From: Lachnospiraceae bacterium
Lineage (GTDB): Bacteria; Bacillota; Clostridia; Lachnospirales; Lachnospiraceae
Assembly (NCBI GenBank): GCA_910574285.1
Contig: CAJTAL010000006.1
Coordinates: 101,089-165,088, forward strand
Reading direction: 5' to 3'
DNA length: 64,000 bases
Shown: piece by piece, positions 14,509 through 23,404 of the stretch
Numbering within the stretch: the stretch's first letter is position 1
Layout: every line of letters starts with the position of its first letter
Translations under genes and position numbers: made by a program
Notes under the pieces: generated by a model
Told to the model about the DNA's origin: nothing
What the model saw: the letters and a program-made list of their open reading frames with translations, nothing else
Database searches by the model: none

Positions 14509-17496
14509 ATGTCACAGATCATTGGCTCAACATATGAAATAATTGGGAAACTGGGCGCCGGGGGCGGCGGGAACGTCTATCTGGCATGGCATCTTCGTCT
14601 GAAGAAGAAGGTTGTCCTTAAGATTGACAAGCGCAGACTGTCCACCAGGCAGGATTTTCTGCGGCGGGAGGTTGACATCCTAAAAGAACTGAATCATCCG
14701 TATATTCCGAAAGTATATGATTTCTTTGTAGAGGGTGAAGCGGTCTATACGGTGATTGAGTACATAGAGGGAGAGAGCCTCGATAAAGCGTTAAAAAGAG
14801 GAGAGAGATTCTCTCAGGCGCAGGTGGTCAGGTGGGCGGTTCAGCTTCTTGACGCGCTTTCTTATCTCCACAGTCCGGTACATGGGACTCCGCCGAAAGG
14901 ATATGTCCACAGTGATATCAAGCCGGCGAACCTGATGCGGACACAGGATGGCAACATCTGCCTGATTGATTTCAATATAGCGCTTGCTCTTGGCGAAGAG
15001 GGTGTGATCGGGTGCAGTGTAGGATATGCGTCTCCGGAACATTACGGGTTTGACTTCTCGTTCCAATACGGAGGAGAAGACGGCAGTCAGACGGACGGAA
15101 GAGAAGAAAGAGGATACAGCGGGCGATCCGAAGAGGAAGAGGAAGAAGACGATGCGGTGACATTGACTATGATGGGTTCAGACGGAGCTTCAGGCATGCA
15201 GGGCGCCTCGGGAATCCACGGATTGTCAAGTGTGTGGAACGCGTCGGATATATCGGGGTCCTCCGGCATGGCGGGGAAGCGGCTGGTGACACCGGACGTA
15301 AGGTCAGATATCTACAGTGTGGGCGCCACGTTATATCATCTTCTCGGCGGGGTGCGGCCGTCGAAAAATGCGGCGGATGTTGTACCGCTGTCGGATAAGA
15401 CGGTCAATCCCCAGATCATCCGGATTATCGCCAGGGCTATGAGGCCGAATCCGGGATTCCGTTATCAGACTGCCGATGAGATGAAGCAGGCATTCCTGGA
15501 TCTGCGTAAAGATGATCCCCGTATGTGCAGATGGCGCAAATTGCGGCGTGCTGCGGCGATCGTGTTTCCGGCAGTATTCTTGATGGGCGGAATTACCGCA
15601 TTTGCGGGACTCAAGAGAATGCAGTCCATGGAGAAATGGCTGAAGCTTACGGAATATGCCCAGACTGCTCTGGACCAGGGAGATGTGGAAGAAGCAAAAG
15701 GATATGTAAAGACAGTGTTGTCGGAATCCGCGGACCAATGGATGCCGGAGCATGTACCCGGAATTCAGAGAGTACTTACAGAAACAGCAGGCGTATATGA
15801 CCTGTCTGACGGATATAAGATATATAAGACGGCAGAACTTCCTTCGGCGCCGCTCTATATGACGATATCGCCGGAAGGAGAGAGTGCGGCGGCTCTGTGC
15901 GGGAGGGATGTGGTCGTTTTTGATACAAAGAGCGGGGATGTAATGACGAAACTTCCGGTAGAACCGTCTGCCATATCGCAGATACGGTATCTGGATGGAC
16001 ATACGATTCTGTATGCGGGAGAAGGAGGGCTTAAAGCCTATGACATTCTGGAAGAAACCGAATTGTGGACAGGGGATATCGCTGCATCCATCTGCATATC
16101 CGGGGACGGAAAGACCGCGGCAGGAATCAAGGAAGGGGATACGTACGCTTCCGTGTATGATACGGAGACGGGCGCGGTGAAGTGTAAGGTTGATTTTGTA
16201 GGGAAGAGTCAGAATATTGGCATAAAGGATAATCTGTTTACCTTGAATCATGACGGTTCAAAGCTGGCGGTAAGTTTCCGGGACGGGCTGCTTGGCATCT
16301 ATGATCTGGCTCATGCGAAGGAAGGGACGGGCGCGGTGCAAGATGAGTGGACTTACTTCTATGTGGATGAAAAGTATGGACATTACGAGGGAGGGTTTTC
16401 CGGAGATTATCTTGCGTTTGCGGCATACGGACAGGAAGGAGCGTCATTCTCGGTCATTGATGCGGTAAAGGAAGAAGAAGCGGGAGGTTTTCAGGCGGAT
16501 ACGGACGTCAAAGTACAGGCGGATGAGAGCGGAATCTATGTCGCGGCGGATAACGTTCTTGTGAAAATAGATCCGGTTACGGGAGAGCAGACGCTGCTGG
16601 CTGCCGCAGACGAGAATATTCTTCGTTTTGCAGTGAAAGATATGCATACAGCGGCGGCTTCGGAGAAAGAGGTATATTTCTTTGACGAAAACGCGCGGAT
16701 GACGTCTCACTATAAGAAGGAATATGTAAGCGACCTGATCGGTCTGTCAGGCGGTATGGCTGTGGTCGGGAGTATGGACAGCCCCGTGGTCAGGATCATG
16801 CGGTATGAGGAACATCCGGAAGCGGAAATTTTCTCTTACGATCCGGAGTATCAGCACGATGAGGCGAGAATCAGCGGGGACAAAGAGACGGCGATGCTGT
16901 ATTCTTATAAGCATTTCCGGATATATGGAAAAGACGGAACATTGGCGGCGGAAGAAGAGATCCCGGATTCAGACCGGGTGACAGATCAGCAGTTTATCCG
17001 GGAGAAAGAGGAATCCTATCTGGAAGTTATTTACGATGATGGAAGAATATCGGATTACTCTGCGTGCAGCGGGGAACTGCTCCGTGAAAAGGCAGACGGA
17101 GGAGAAGGGAAAGAAGAATCAGGCAATGAATCAGACAATGAATCAGACGAGGAATTAGACGAGGAATTTGTCATAGACAACTTCCGGATCGAATCCCCGC
17201 TCCACGGAACGCCGGTTGTATATGATAATAAGACGGGAAAAGAGATCGCGCGGTTGGAAGAAGAAACCTATCTGACGGATGTGGTGAAGGCCGGCGATTA
17301 CCTGATTGCCCGGTATACGGAGGTGGACGGCCATTGTTACGGGCAGTTGCTTAACCGGGAATTTGAAGTGCTGGCCAGTCTGCCGTATCTCAGCGATGTG
17401 TTGGGGGAGACTCTGATATTTGATTACCCGGCGGGGAGTATACGGGAATCCAGAATCTATGGTATAAAAGAAATAACCGATATAGCCTGTGATTAA
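14509..17496 (+). CDS. Membrane Ser/Thr protein kinase with extracytoplasmic beta-propeller
   Basis: The 995-residue protein has a Hanks-type kinase domain: Gly loop GAGGGGNVYLA (16-26), Lys38, Glu53, catalytic loop HSDIKPAN (134-141; HSD rather than HRD), metal-binding DFN (154-156; DFG in most kinases) and SPE near 175. An acidic, low-complexity insert of about 80 residues (182-262) splits the C-lobe before DVRSDIYSVGATLYHLL. A single membrane segment lies at about 349-368, and the remaining 600 residues read as WD40/propeller-like repeats outside the cell. The kinase is followed by the Tad operon, which carries an FHA protein and a PP2C phosphatase, its likely partners. It may report a cell-surface signal to the pilus system. 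Confidence 0.9.
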   Translation: MSQIIGSTYEIIGKLGAGGGGNVYLAWHLRLKKKVVLKIDKRRLSTRQDFLRREVDILKELNHPYIPKVYDFFVEGEAVYTVIEYIEGESLDKALKRGERFSQAQVVRWAVQLLDALSYLHSPVHGTPPKGYVHSDIKPANLMRTQDGNICLIDFNIALALGEEGVIGCSVGYASPEHYGFDFSFQYGGEDGSQTDGREERGYSGRSEEEEEEDDAVTLTMMGSDGASGMQGASGIHGLSSVWNASDISGSSGMAGKRLVTPDVRSDIYSVGATLYHLLGGVRPSKNAADVVPLSDKTVNPQIIRIIARAMRPNPGFRYQTADEMKQAFLDLRKDDPRMCRWRKLRRAAAIVFPAVFLMGGITAFAGLKRMQSMEKWLKLTEYAQTALDQGDVEEAKGYVKTVLSESADQWMPEHVPGIQRVLTETAGVYDLSDGYKIYKTAELPSAPLYMTISPEGESAAALCGRDVVVFDTKSGDVMTKLPVEPSAISQIRYLDGHTILYAGEGGLKAYDILEETELWTGDIAASICISGDGKTAAGIKEGDTYASVYDTETGAVKCKVDFVGKSQNIGIKDNLFTLNHDGSKLAVSFRDGLLGIYDLAHAKEGTGAVQDEWTYFYVDEKYGHYEGGFSGDYLAFAAYGQEGASFSVIDAVKEEEAGGFQADTDVKVQADESGIYVAADNVLVKIDPVTGEQTLLAAADENILRFAVKDMHTAAASEKEVYFFDENARMTSHYKKEYVSDLIGLSGGMAVVGSMDSPVVRIMRYEEHPEAEIFSYDPEYQHDEARISGDKETAMLYSYKHFRIYGKDGTLAAEEEIPDSDRVTDQQFIREKEESYLEVIYDDGRISDYSACSGELLREKADGGEGKEESGNESDNESDEELDEEFVIDNFRIESPLHGTPVVYDNKTGKEIARLEEETYLTDVVKAGDYLIARYTEVDGHCYGQLLNREFEVLASLPYLSDVLGETLIFDYPAGSIRESRIYGIKEITDIACD

Positions 17497-17679
17497 TCAA
17501 TTCGGTCCCTTTGCGGATTCGAATGAAAAATGAGATATGCAGGTCAAGATCATCCTGAGCATTCATATGTGCAAAGAGAAACGATCCTGGCCTGCGTATA
17601 CAGACAGTCTGAGTTTACTTTTCCTCTAAAGAATATATATCAGAGGACCGATGCAGCATACTTGCCCATACGGAACTTT

Positions 17680-17985
17680 TTATAGAAGTTCCAGAAAATG
17701 AAGTAATGAATCGTACTGCTCAGGATTCAGCCTGGCGGCACACAGAAGCAGTTTCCTCTGTTGGTCGGTAAGATGTGTAGCATTTTCATGATCTTCCAGA
17801 AAGAATTGAGAAAGAGTAATTCCGAAGGCATCACAGATCTTTTCAAGAGAAGGGATTGACGGAAGCATGTTCTTGCGGTACCAGGAAGAGATGGTGGATT
17901 GTGTAAGTCCTGATCTTTCCGCCAACTGATATTCTGACCAATTTCGTTCCAGACGGTATTGTGTAATCTTATCCAGGATTTCCAT
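17680..17985 (-). CDS. XRE family helix-turn-helix regulator
   Basis: The 101-residue protein has an N-terminal Cro/CI-type HTH (about 8-62: LERNWSEYQLAERSGLTQSTISSWYRKN), followed by a short helical tail without an effector domain. GGAGGTG precedes the start. It lies between the kinase and the Tad operon and is transcribed away from tadZ, sharing a 131-base intergenic region with it. This makes it a candidate regulator of the pilus operon and of itself. The palindrome GGAACTT/AAGTTCC (17672-17693) overlaps its stop codon and may help termination. Confidence 0.85.
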   Translation of the reverse strand: MEILDKITQYRLERNWSEYQLAERSGLTQSTISSWYRKNMLPSIPSLEKICDAFGITLSQFFLEDHENATHLTDQQRKLLLCAARLNPEQYDSLLHFLELL

Positions 17986-18050
17986 AATAATGTATCACCT
18001 CCAAAAATAGTTGAATAGTTGCGTATTTGTTAATTATAAAAGGATTCGTA

Positions 18051-18079
18051 TTGCAACTTACTACGATAAACCGTATAAT
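18051..18079 (+). promoter_or_regulatory. Promoter of the Tad pilus operon (shared core motif)
   Basis: TTGCAA (18051-18056), 17 bases, TATAAT (18074-18079), preceded by ACGATAAACCG and followed by AATAACTATAAT. Confidence 0.85.
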
Positions 18080-18116
18080 AATAACTATAATTAAAAGTAA
18101 AAAAGGAGCACGAAAA

Positions 18117-19175
18117 ATGAAGATAAAGGTGGCTGTTTTAGATTCTGATTTAGAATTTTTAAACAGGCTGACGAAAATATTTCAGCAGAAATATGCGGAC
18201 AGAATCAGTCTGTCCATATTTTCGAATGAAGATACATTATACCAGAATCAAAGAAATAATCCGGCGGATATTGTGCTGCTTGAACAGACGATGAAGACAG
18301 CGGCTGATAAGATGCCGGACAAAGCCGCAGTCGGATACCTTAGCGACATGCCGGATGCGGATATGATAGACGGAATCCCGGCGATCTGCAAATATCAGAA
18401 AGCAGAAGAGCTCTACCGGATGATGCTGAACCTGTATGCGGAAAAAGCATCTGATATAAAGCTCAGGGCAAAGAAAGCAGGCGATATAAAGGTCGTTCTG
18501 TTCACGTCTGTGCAGGGAGGGTGTGGGACCTCGACGGCGGCAGCGGCATATGCGCTGAGAAGGGTATCCGTAAAGAAGGTATTCTATCTGAATCTGGAGA
18601 AATTCGGAGATTCGAACCTGTATTTTCAGGGGGAAGGTAATTTAAGCTTTTCGGATATCATCTATTCCTTAAAGAGCAGGAAAGGGAATCTTGCCATTAA
18701 GCTCGAAAGCGTGACCCGAACGGATCCTTCAGGGGTGGATTTCCTTCACACGTGTAAAAATGCCTATGATATGTCCGAGCTGACGGATGAGGAAGCAGGA
18801 ATATTGATACAAGAGATTATGCAGAGCGGCAAATATGAAGAGATCGTGATAGACATTTCCGGAGATATGACAGAGCGTATGTCCATGCTGATGAAAGATT
18901 ACGCGGATAAGATCGTATACGTCGCGGATGGAAGCCGGACAGGAAACGGCAAATTTGAGCGCTTTTGTGAAACAGTCCGGGTGATAGAGCAGAGACAGAA
19001 TGCAGAGATTCTGGATAAGACTTGTCTTCTGTATAATAGATTCAGCTCCAGGAACGGCGTCCAGCTTACCGAGGCGGCTGTTCCGGTGCTGGGAGGGCTT
19101 CATCGGGTCGAAGGGCTGAATGAGAGGGAATTAGCCGAGGAAATCGCAGGAAAAGATATAATGGAAAGAATCTGA
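18117..19175 (+). CDS. tadZ: TadZ/CpaE-like pilus localisation ATPase
   Basis: The start ATG 18117 is behind AAAGGAG and directly downstream of the promoter; an open frame extends further upstream but lacks a start signal. The 352-residue product has an N-terminal receiver-like domain (about 1-110, VAVLDSDLEFLNRL) and a MinD/ParA-type ATPase domain from about 125. The deviant Walker A is QGGCGTST, lacking the usual lysine, which is typical of TadZ. It should sit at the membrane and position the Tad secretion machine at a cell pole. First gene of the Tad operon. Confidence 0.85.
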   Translation: MKIKVAVLDSDLEFLNRLTKIFQQKYADRISLSIFSNEDTLYQNQRNNPADIVLLEQTMKTAADKMPDKAAVGYLSDMPDADMIDGIPAICKYQKAEELYRMMLNLYAEKASDIKLRAKKAGDIKVVLFTSVQGGCGTSTAAAAYALRRVSVKKVFYLNLEKFGDSNLYFQGEGNLSFSDIIYSLKSRKGNLAIKLESVTRTDPSGVDFLHTCKNAYDMSELTDEEAGILIQEIMQSGKYEEIVIDISGDMTERMSMLMKDYADKIVYVADGSRTGNGKFERFCETVRVIEQRQNAEILDKTCLLYNRFSSRNGVQLTEAAVPVLGGLHRVEGLNERELAEEIAGKDIMERI

Positions 19176-19231
19176 TGAAGGAGCGGATATGTTGAGGCGG
19201 CTGCGCAGGAAGACATAATCGGGAGGATCTG

Positions 19232-20470
19232 ATGACTGAGGAAAGAAAATCAGGCATTGTAAGAAAATTAAAGAAGAGTATCTTTGAAAAGTATGATCTG
19301 AACCGGGTGGATAACGACGAATTGGAAGAGGTTATCAAGCTGTTGATTATCGAAGAGATTCGGGACGAATACATCACCATTGAGGAACGGATAGACATTA
19401 CAGAGCGCATCTATGATTCCATCCGCGGGCTGGGAATCCTGGATTCGATCATGAAGGACGAGAAGATCACAGAAGTTATGATCAACGGGCCGAATGATAT
19501 ATTTGTGGAAAAGGACGGCACGTTATATAAGATTGAGCAGACGTTCGACGACGAGCGGCAGTTAGAGGATATCATTCAGAAGATCGTAGGACAGGCGGGC
19601 AGGGAGGTCAATCAGGCGAACCCTATCGTAGACACCAGGCTGCCGAACGGCTCCCGTGTGAATGTGGTTCTCCCGCCCATCTCGTTAAACGGAGCCACGG
19701 TCACGATCCGGAAATTCTCCAAGACACCTATGACGATCCGGCAGTTGCTGAAGTATGGTTCGATTACGCCGGAGGTCGCCCATGTACTGGAGCTTCTGGT
19801 CAAAGCGAAATATAATATTTTCATATCGGGAGGGACAGGCTCCGGAAAGACGACATTCCTGAATGCGGTATCTCATTATATTCCCCATGACGAGCGTGTG
19901 ATCACGATAGAAGACTCGGCGGAGCTGCAGATCGAGGGGATCGACAATCTGGTAAGGATGGAGACGAGGAATGCGAACGCCTCGGGAAGCGGGGCGGTGA
20001 CGATCCGGGATCTGATCAAATCCTCTCTGCGTATGAGGCCGGAGAGGATCGTGGTAGGAGAGGTGAGAGGCGGAGAAGCATTGGACATGCTTCAGGCCAT
20101 GAATACCGGGCATGACGGTTCTTTAAGTACAGGACATGCCAATAGTACGAGGGATATGTTAAGCCGTCTGGAAACCATGGTGCTTCAAGGGTCCGAGGGA
20201 CTTCCGCTGGAAGCGATCCGTCAGCAGATCGCCTCAGCGGTGGATATCATTATCCATCTGTCGAGGCTTCGGGATAAGACGAGAAGGACGATGGAGATCA
20301 GCGAGATCCTTGACTATGAGGACGGAAAGATCCAGGTAAATCCCATCTACCGGTTTATAGAGGATGAGAATTCTACGTTGGAGAAGGTATCCGGGAAATT
20401 GACTCGGACAAAGAATCCTTTCAAAAATGATTATAAATTAAAAATTGCGGGAATCTATGAGACTATCTAA
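19232..20470 (+). CDS. cpaF: CpaF/TadA secretion ATPase
   Basis: The 412-residue protein is a type II/IV secretion hexameric ATPase. An N-terminal helical domain is followed by the core with GGTGSGKTT (Walker A, about 197-205), an Asp box near IEDSAEL, RMRPERIVVGEVRG (Walker B region) and STGHANS (His box). It powers assembly of the Flp pilus and works with the TadB and TadC membrane proteins. Length and motif order are standard. GGGAGGATCTG precedes the start. Confidence 0.95.
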   Translation: MTEERKSGIVRKLKKSIFEKYDLNRVDNDELEEVIKLLIIEEIRDEYITIEERIDITERIYDSIRGLGILDSIMKDEKITEVMINGPNDIFVEKDGTLYKIEQTFDDERQLEDIIQKIVGQAGREVNQANPIVDTRLPNGSRVNVVLPPISLNGATVTIRKFSKTPMTIRQLLKYGSITPEVAHVLELLVKAKYNIFISGGTGSGKTTFLNAVSHYIPHDERVITIEDSAELQIEGIDNLVRMETRNANASGSGAVTIRDLIKSSLRMRPERIVVGEVRGGEALDMLQAMNTGHDGSLSTGHANSTRDMLSRLETMVLQGSEGLPLEAIRQQIASAVDIIIHLSRLRDKTRRTMEISEILDYEDGKIQVNPIYRFIEDENSTLEKVSGKLTRTKNPFKNDYKLKIAGIYETI

Positions 20471-20556
20471 GGAACTGTATATAAATATAGTAAATTCAAT
20501 ATGTTTCAGACGGTTATCGTGCGGACGGCACACAGGAAGATGAGGATATTTAAAAT

Positions 20557-21354
20557 ATGTTTTTTAAGAAGAAGAAAAAAGAAGAATACGTGGAGCTGCG
20601 GGGGATACTGGGCAATGGTAAGGATTATCATGTCTACCATATGACAAAAGCAGATTTTCTGGCGGCAGGGGTGTTGGGCTTTGCGTTGGCGGCGGTGGTA
20701 TTGTTTGCCTTCTTTAACAGCGCTCCGGTATCTGTGATCGGCGGAATCGTGTGTGCGAAGGCATGTCCGAAGTATTACCGTGAGTATAAGAAAAAGAAGC
20801 AGTTGAACGAGCTGCGGACACAGTTCAAGGATCTGTTGGAATCGCTGACCTCGTCATATTCCGCCGGACAGAATACGGTGGAGGCATTCGGCGACGCGGT
20901 GAACGATATGACGTCCATCTATGGAGAAGGCGCGGATATTGTGAAGGAAGTACAGATTATCAGTACGGGACTACAGAACAATATTAATATAGAAGAATTA
21001 CTGTTGGATTTTGCTAACCGGAGCAGCCTGGACGATGTGATGAGCTTCGCGAATGTGTTCGAGATCTGCAACCGACAGGGCAGCGACCTTAAGAGGATCG
21101 TATCGGACACCCGGGAGATTATTAATGACAAGATCGAGGTGGAGATGGAGATCGAGACGATGATCGCCGGATCAAAGAACGAATTGAATATCATGATGAT
21201 CATGCCGGTTATTATAGTGGTGATGTTAAAAGGTCTGGGAAATACAATGGCAGGTGCGAATAACGCCGCGACGGTCTTCGTAAAGATTATCTGTATCGGA
21301 ATCTTCGCGCTGGCATATGTAATAGGGCAGAAGATCATAGACATTAAGATATAG
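20557..21354 (+). CDS. tadB: TadB inner-membrane platform protein (T2SS F domain)
   Basis: The 265-residue protein has two membrane segments at about 35-70, a cytosolic T2SSF domain (DLLESLTSSYSAGQNTVEAF to about 200), and hydrophobic segments near the C-terminus (IMMIMPVIIVVML). It should form the platform on which the CpaF ATPase acts. It begins with a Lys-rich stretch typical of cytosolic N-termini. It lies in the same operon as tadC, 19 bases upstream. Confidence 0.9.
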   Translation: MFFKKKKKEEYVELRGILGNGKDYHVYHMTKADFLAAGVLGFALAAVVLFAFFNSAPVSVIGGIVCAKACPKYYREYKKKKQLNELRTQFKDLLESLTSSYSAGQNTVEAFGDAVNDMTSIYGEGADIVKEVQIISTGLQNNINIEELLLDFANRSSLDDVMSFANVFEICNRQGSDLKRIVSDTREIINDKIEVEMEIETMIAGSKNELNIMMIMPVIIVVMLKGLGNTMAGANNAATVFVKIICIGIFALAYVIGQKIIDIKI

Positions 21355-21373
21355 GGTATAGGGTGAATGAGAG

Positions 21374-22243
21374 ATGGAAATGAGCAGATTGGTTATGCTG
21401 ATCCTTGCGACGGCGCTGGTTCTGGCGTGGATTATACTGGCGACAAAGTATGAGAAAATGTATGCGGGAATGGTGCGTTCCATTGACCCGAAAGAATATA
21501 AGTATCCGGAATTATTCTGCGTGGGATTCGCTTTGATGAAATTCCTGAAGATCGACAGCAAGAGCAAGAGTGCAAGGAAAAGAATCAAGGAGATTGCCGA
21601 AGTGCAGGGGAAGCGGTATGCGGAGTATTATTTCTACGTGATCAACGCGGCGAAGTGGACCTATGGATTCACGGTACTGGTGTTATTGGAGATACTGGGC
21701 GCGCTGGCAGATTCTTCGATGGCCGTATGGATGGGAGCGGTTCTGTCGGCGCTGCTGATGTGGTATGTGGAAGAAGCGTTGAACGATAAGCTGGAGGCGC
21801 GCAGAGACGAACTTCTTGCGGATATGCCGCAGATGCTCTCGAAACTGACGCTGCTTGTTAATTCGGGTATGGTAGTGCGCGAAGCCTGGAAGAAAGTGGC
21901 ATACGGCGGAGAGCGGGAGCTTTACAGAGAGATGCAGATGACGGTGCAGGAGATGCAGAACGGAATCTCAGAATTAGAGGCATACCGGAATTTCGCCGAG
22001 AGATGTTCCGTCAAGCAGATACGCAGGTTCGCGTCCACGATGATCCAGAATATGCAGAAGGGAAATGCGGAGATCTCGTATTTCTTAAGAGAGATGTCGG
22101 ACGAGATGTGGGATGAGAAGAAGCATCTGGTAAAAAGGAAAGGCGAGGCGGCAAATTCAAAGCTGGTGCTGCCTACCACCATGATTTTCGTAGGGATACT
22201 GATCATGATTATGGTTCCGGCATTTTTGGGAATGAAGCTGTAA
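21374..22243 (+). CDS. tadC: TadC inner-membrane platform protein (T2SS F domain)
   Basis: The 289-residue protein begins with a membrane segment (LVMLILATALVLAWIIL), has a pair of segments at about 95-135, a T2SSF domain (LADMPQMLSKLTLLVNSGMVVREAW) and a C-terminal segment ending in PAFLGMKL. It is the usual partner of TadB in the pilus platform. Confidence 0.9.
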   Translation: MEMSRLVMLILATALVLAWIILATKYEKMYAGMVRSIDPKEYKYPELFCVGFALMKFLKIDSKSKSARKRIKEIAEVQGKRYAEYYFYVINAAKWTYGFTVLVLLEILGALADSSMAVWMGAVLSALLMWYVEEALNDKLEARRDELLADMPQMLSKLTLLVNSGMVVREAWKKVAYGGERELYREMQMTVQEMQNGISELEAYRNFAERCSVKQIRRFASTMIQNMQKGNAEISYFLREMSDEMWDEKKHLVKRKGEAANSKLVLPTTMIFVGILIMIMVPAFLGMKL

Positions 22244-22297
22244 GCAAATGGGAAACCATTTGACTTAGATAAAATGTAAAAAGAAGGAGAAAGTACA

Positions 22298-22549
22298 ATG
22301 AGAGAAAACTTAGAGAAAATGTATTGGGCATGGGAGACGAATGTAACGGAGAAGCTGGAAGACTGGTGTTATAACTGGAAATATAATTTCGCGGAAAAGT
22401 TTGTGAAGGATGAAGAAGGGGATACCAATATGGTTTCCATGATTGTGCTTATTGTAATTGTGATTGCGGTTGCGGCTATTTTTAAAGATAGGTTGGGACA
22501 AGTAGTAGAGGCTGCATTTGATAAATTAACTGATTTTATTGGTCAATAA
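22298..22549 (+). CDS. flp: Flp-type pilin (Flp1-like)
   Basis: The 83-residue protein has a hydrophilic N-terminal leader of about 45 residues, then a DEEGDTNMVSMIVLIVIVIAVAAIF segment and a short amphipathic tail. The Gly before the hydrophobic run fits cleavage by the prepilin peptidase encoded downstream. The long leader is characteristic of Flp1-like pilins of Clostridia. It is the only major pilin candidate in the operon. AAGAAGGAG precedes the start. Confidence 0.85.
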   Translation: MRENLEKMYWAWETNVTEKLEDWCYNWKYNFAEKFVKDEEGDTNMVSMIVLIVIVIAVAAIFKDRLGQVVEAAFDKLTDFIGQ

Positions 22550-22612
22550 GAATTCGGATACAATTATGTGAAATTTCTGCCATAAAAAGTGTTTCACAAC
22601 AGGCAGACTCGA

Positions 22613-23323
22613 ATGGAAAAGGACATGAAAAACAGAAAAAATGAAAAAGGCGCCGTCATGGTAGAAGCGACCATCTACATGCCTCTCGTACTCTGTACCG
22701 TGATGGCGCTGTTATATCTGGCTTTATTCAACATGCAGGAGTACATGCTGATGTACCAGGCGCAGCGTGCGGCGGCGGTTGTGTCCCGCGAAGAGGCGTA
22801 TCTGGGATATGAAAAATTCGGCATGGGGGACGACAATGAGATTGATTTTGACTGGGGAGAGGGAAATGTCCCGTCTGACAGGGAAGTAACGGCCTATTAT
22901 GAAGCTTACCATAACAGTATGAAGGCTTTGTACAGAGGGATTGGCAGACTATTCTCGGGAGGAGGCGCCCGGATGGATTATAGCGCCAGGTTCTCGGATG
23001 CGGCAAGAGAATCTGCTGTTATAGTGCTTGGAAATATCAGTAACCCTGAGATACAGGTAGACAGAGGCTTCCTGGGGACGGAGGTCAAGGTGACCATCAG
23101 GCATTCCCTTCCCGTGCCGGGAATTTTGAAGTATCTGAATTATGAAGGGGGAACGACCATCCGTGTCGCGGCTTACAGTTATTCCGTGAATCCCAGTGAA
23201 TTCGTCAGAAATGTTGATCTGGCGGTGGACCTGGTCTCATACATCATGAAGAAGCTTGGACTTGGCAACAGCTACAGTGCATTTCTGGAAAAAACGAATA
23301 AGGTTCTTGATATGATACTTTGA
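22613..23323 (+). CDS. TadE-like minor pilin/pseudopilin
   Basis: The product is about 236 residues. A short basic stretch is followed by EKGAVMVEATIYMPLVLCTVM, the classic TadE motif with Glu at +5 relative to the processing Gly. The rest is a soluble extracytoplasmic domain. ATG 22613 is taken as start; ATG 22625 is nearly as good, and upstream GTG 22589 lacks a ribosome-binding site. It probably acts as a minor pilin or in pilus anchoring. Confidence 0.8.
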   Translation: MEKDMKNRKNEKGAVMVEATIYMPLVLCTVMALLYLALFNMQEYMLMYQAQRAAAVVSREEAYLGYEKFGMGDDNEIDFDWGEGNVPSDREVTAYYEAYHNSMKALYRGIGRLFSGGGARMDYSARFSDAARESAVIVLGNISNPEIQVDRGFLGTEVKVTIRHSLPVPGILKYLNYEGGTTIRVAAYSYSVNPSEFVRNVDLAVDLVSYIMKKLGLGNSYSAFLEKTNKVLDMIL

Positions 23324-23404
23324 TGTACGGACAGATGCATGCCGGAGGACAGGCAGACAGCAGATTGACAGCAGATTGACGGTGGATGAACAGGAGGAAA
23401 GGCG

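Noticed and set aside
15331..16251. 306-codon minus-strand ORF inside the kinase gene
   Set aside because: The plus-strand kinase/propeller protein explains the whole region; the antisense product is Arg/His/Ile-rich without a domain.
18027..18116. Longer N-terminus of TadZ
   Set aside because: This stretch contains the promoter; ATG 18117 has the ribosome-binding site.
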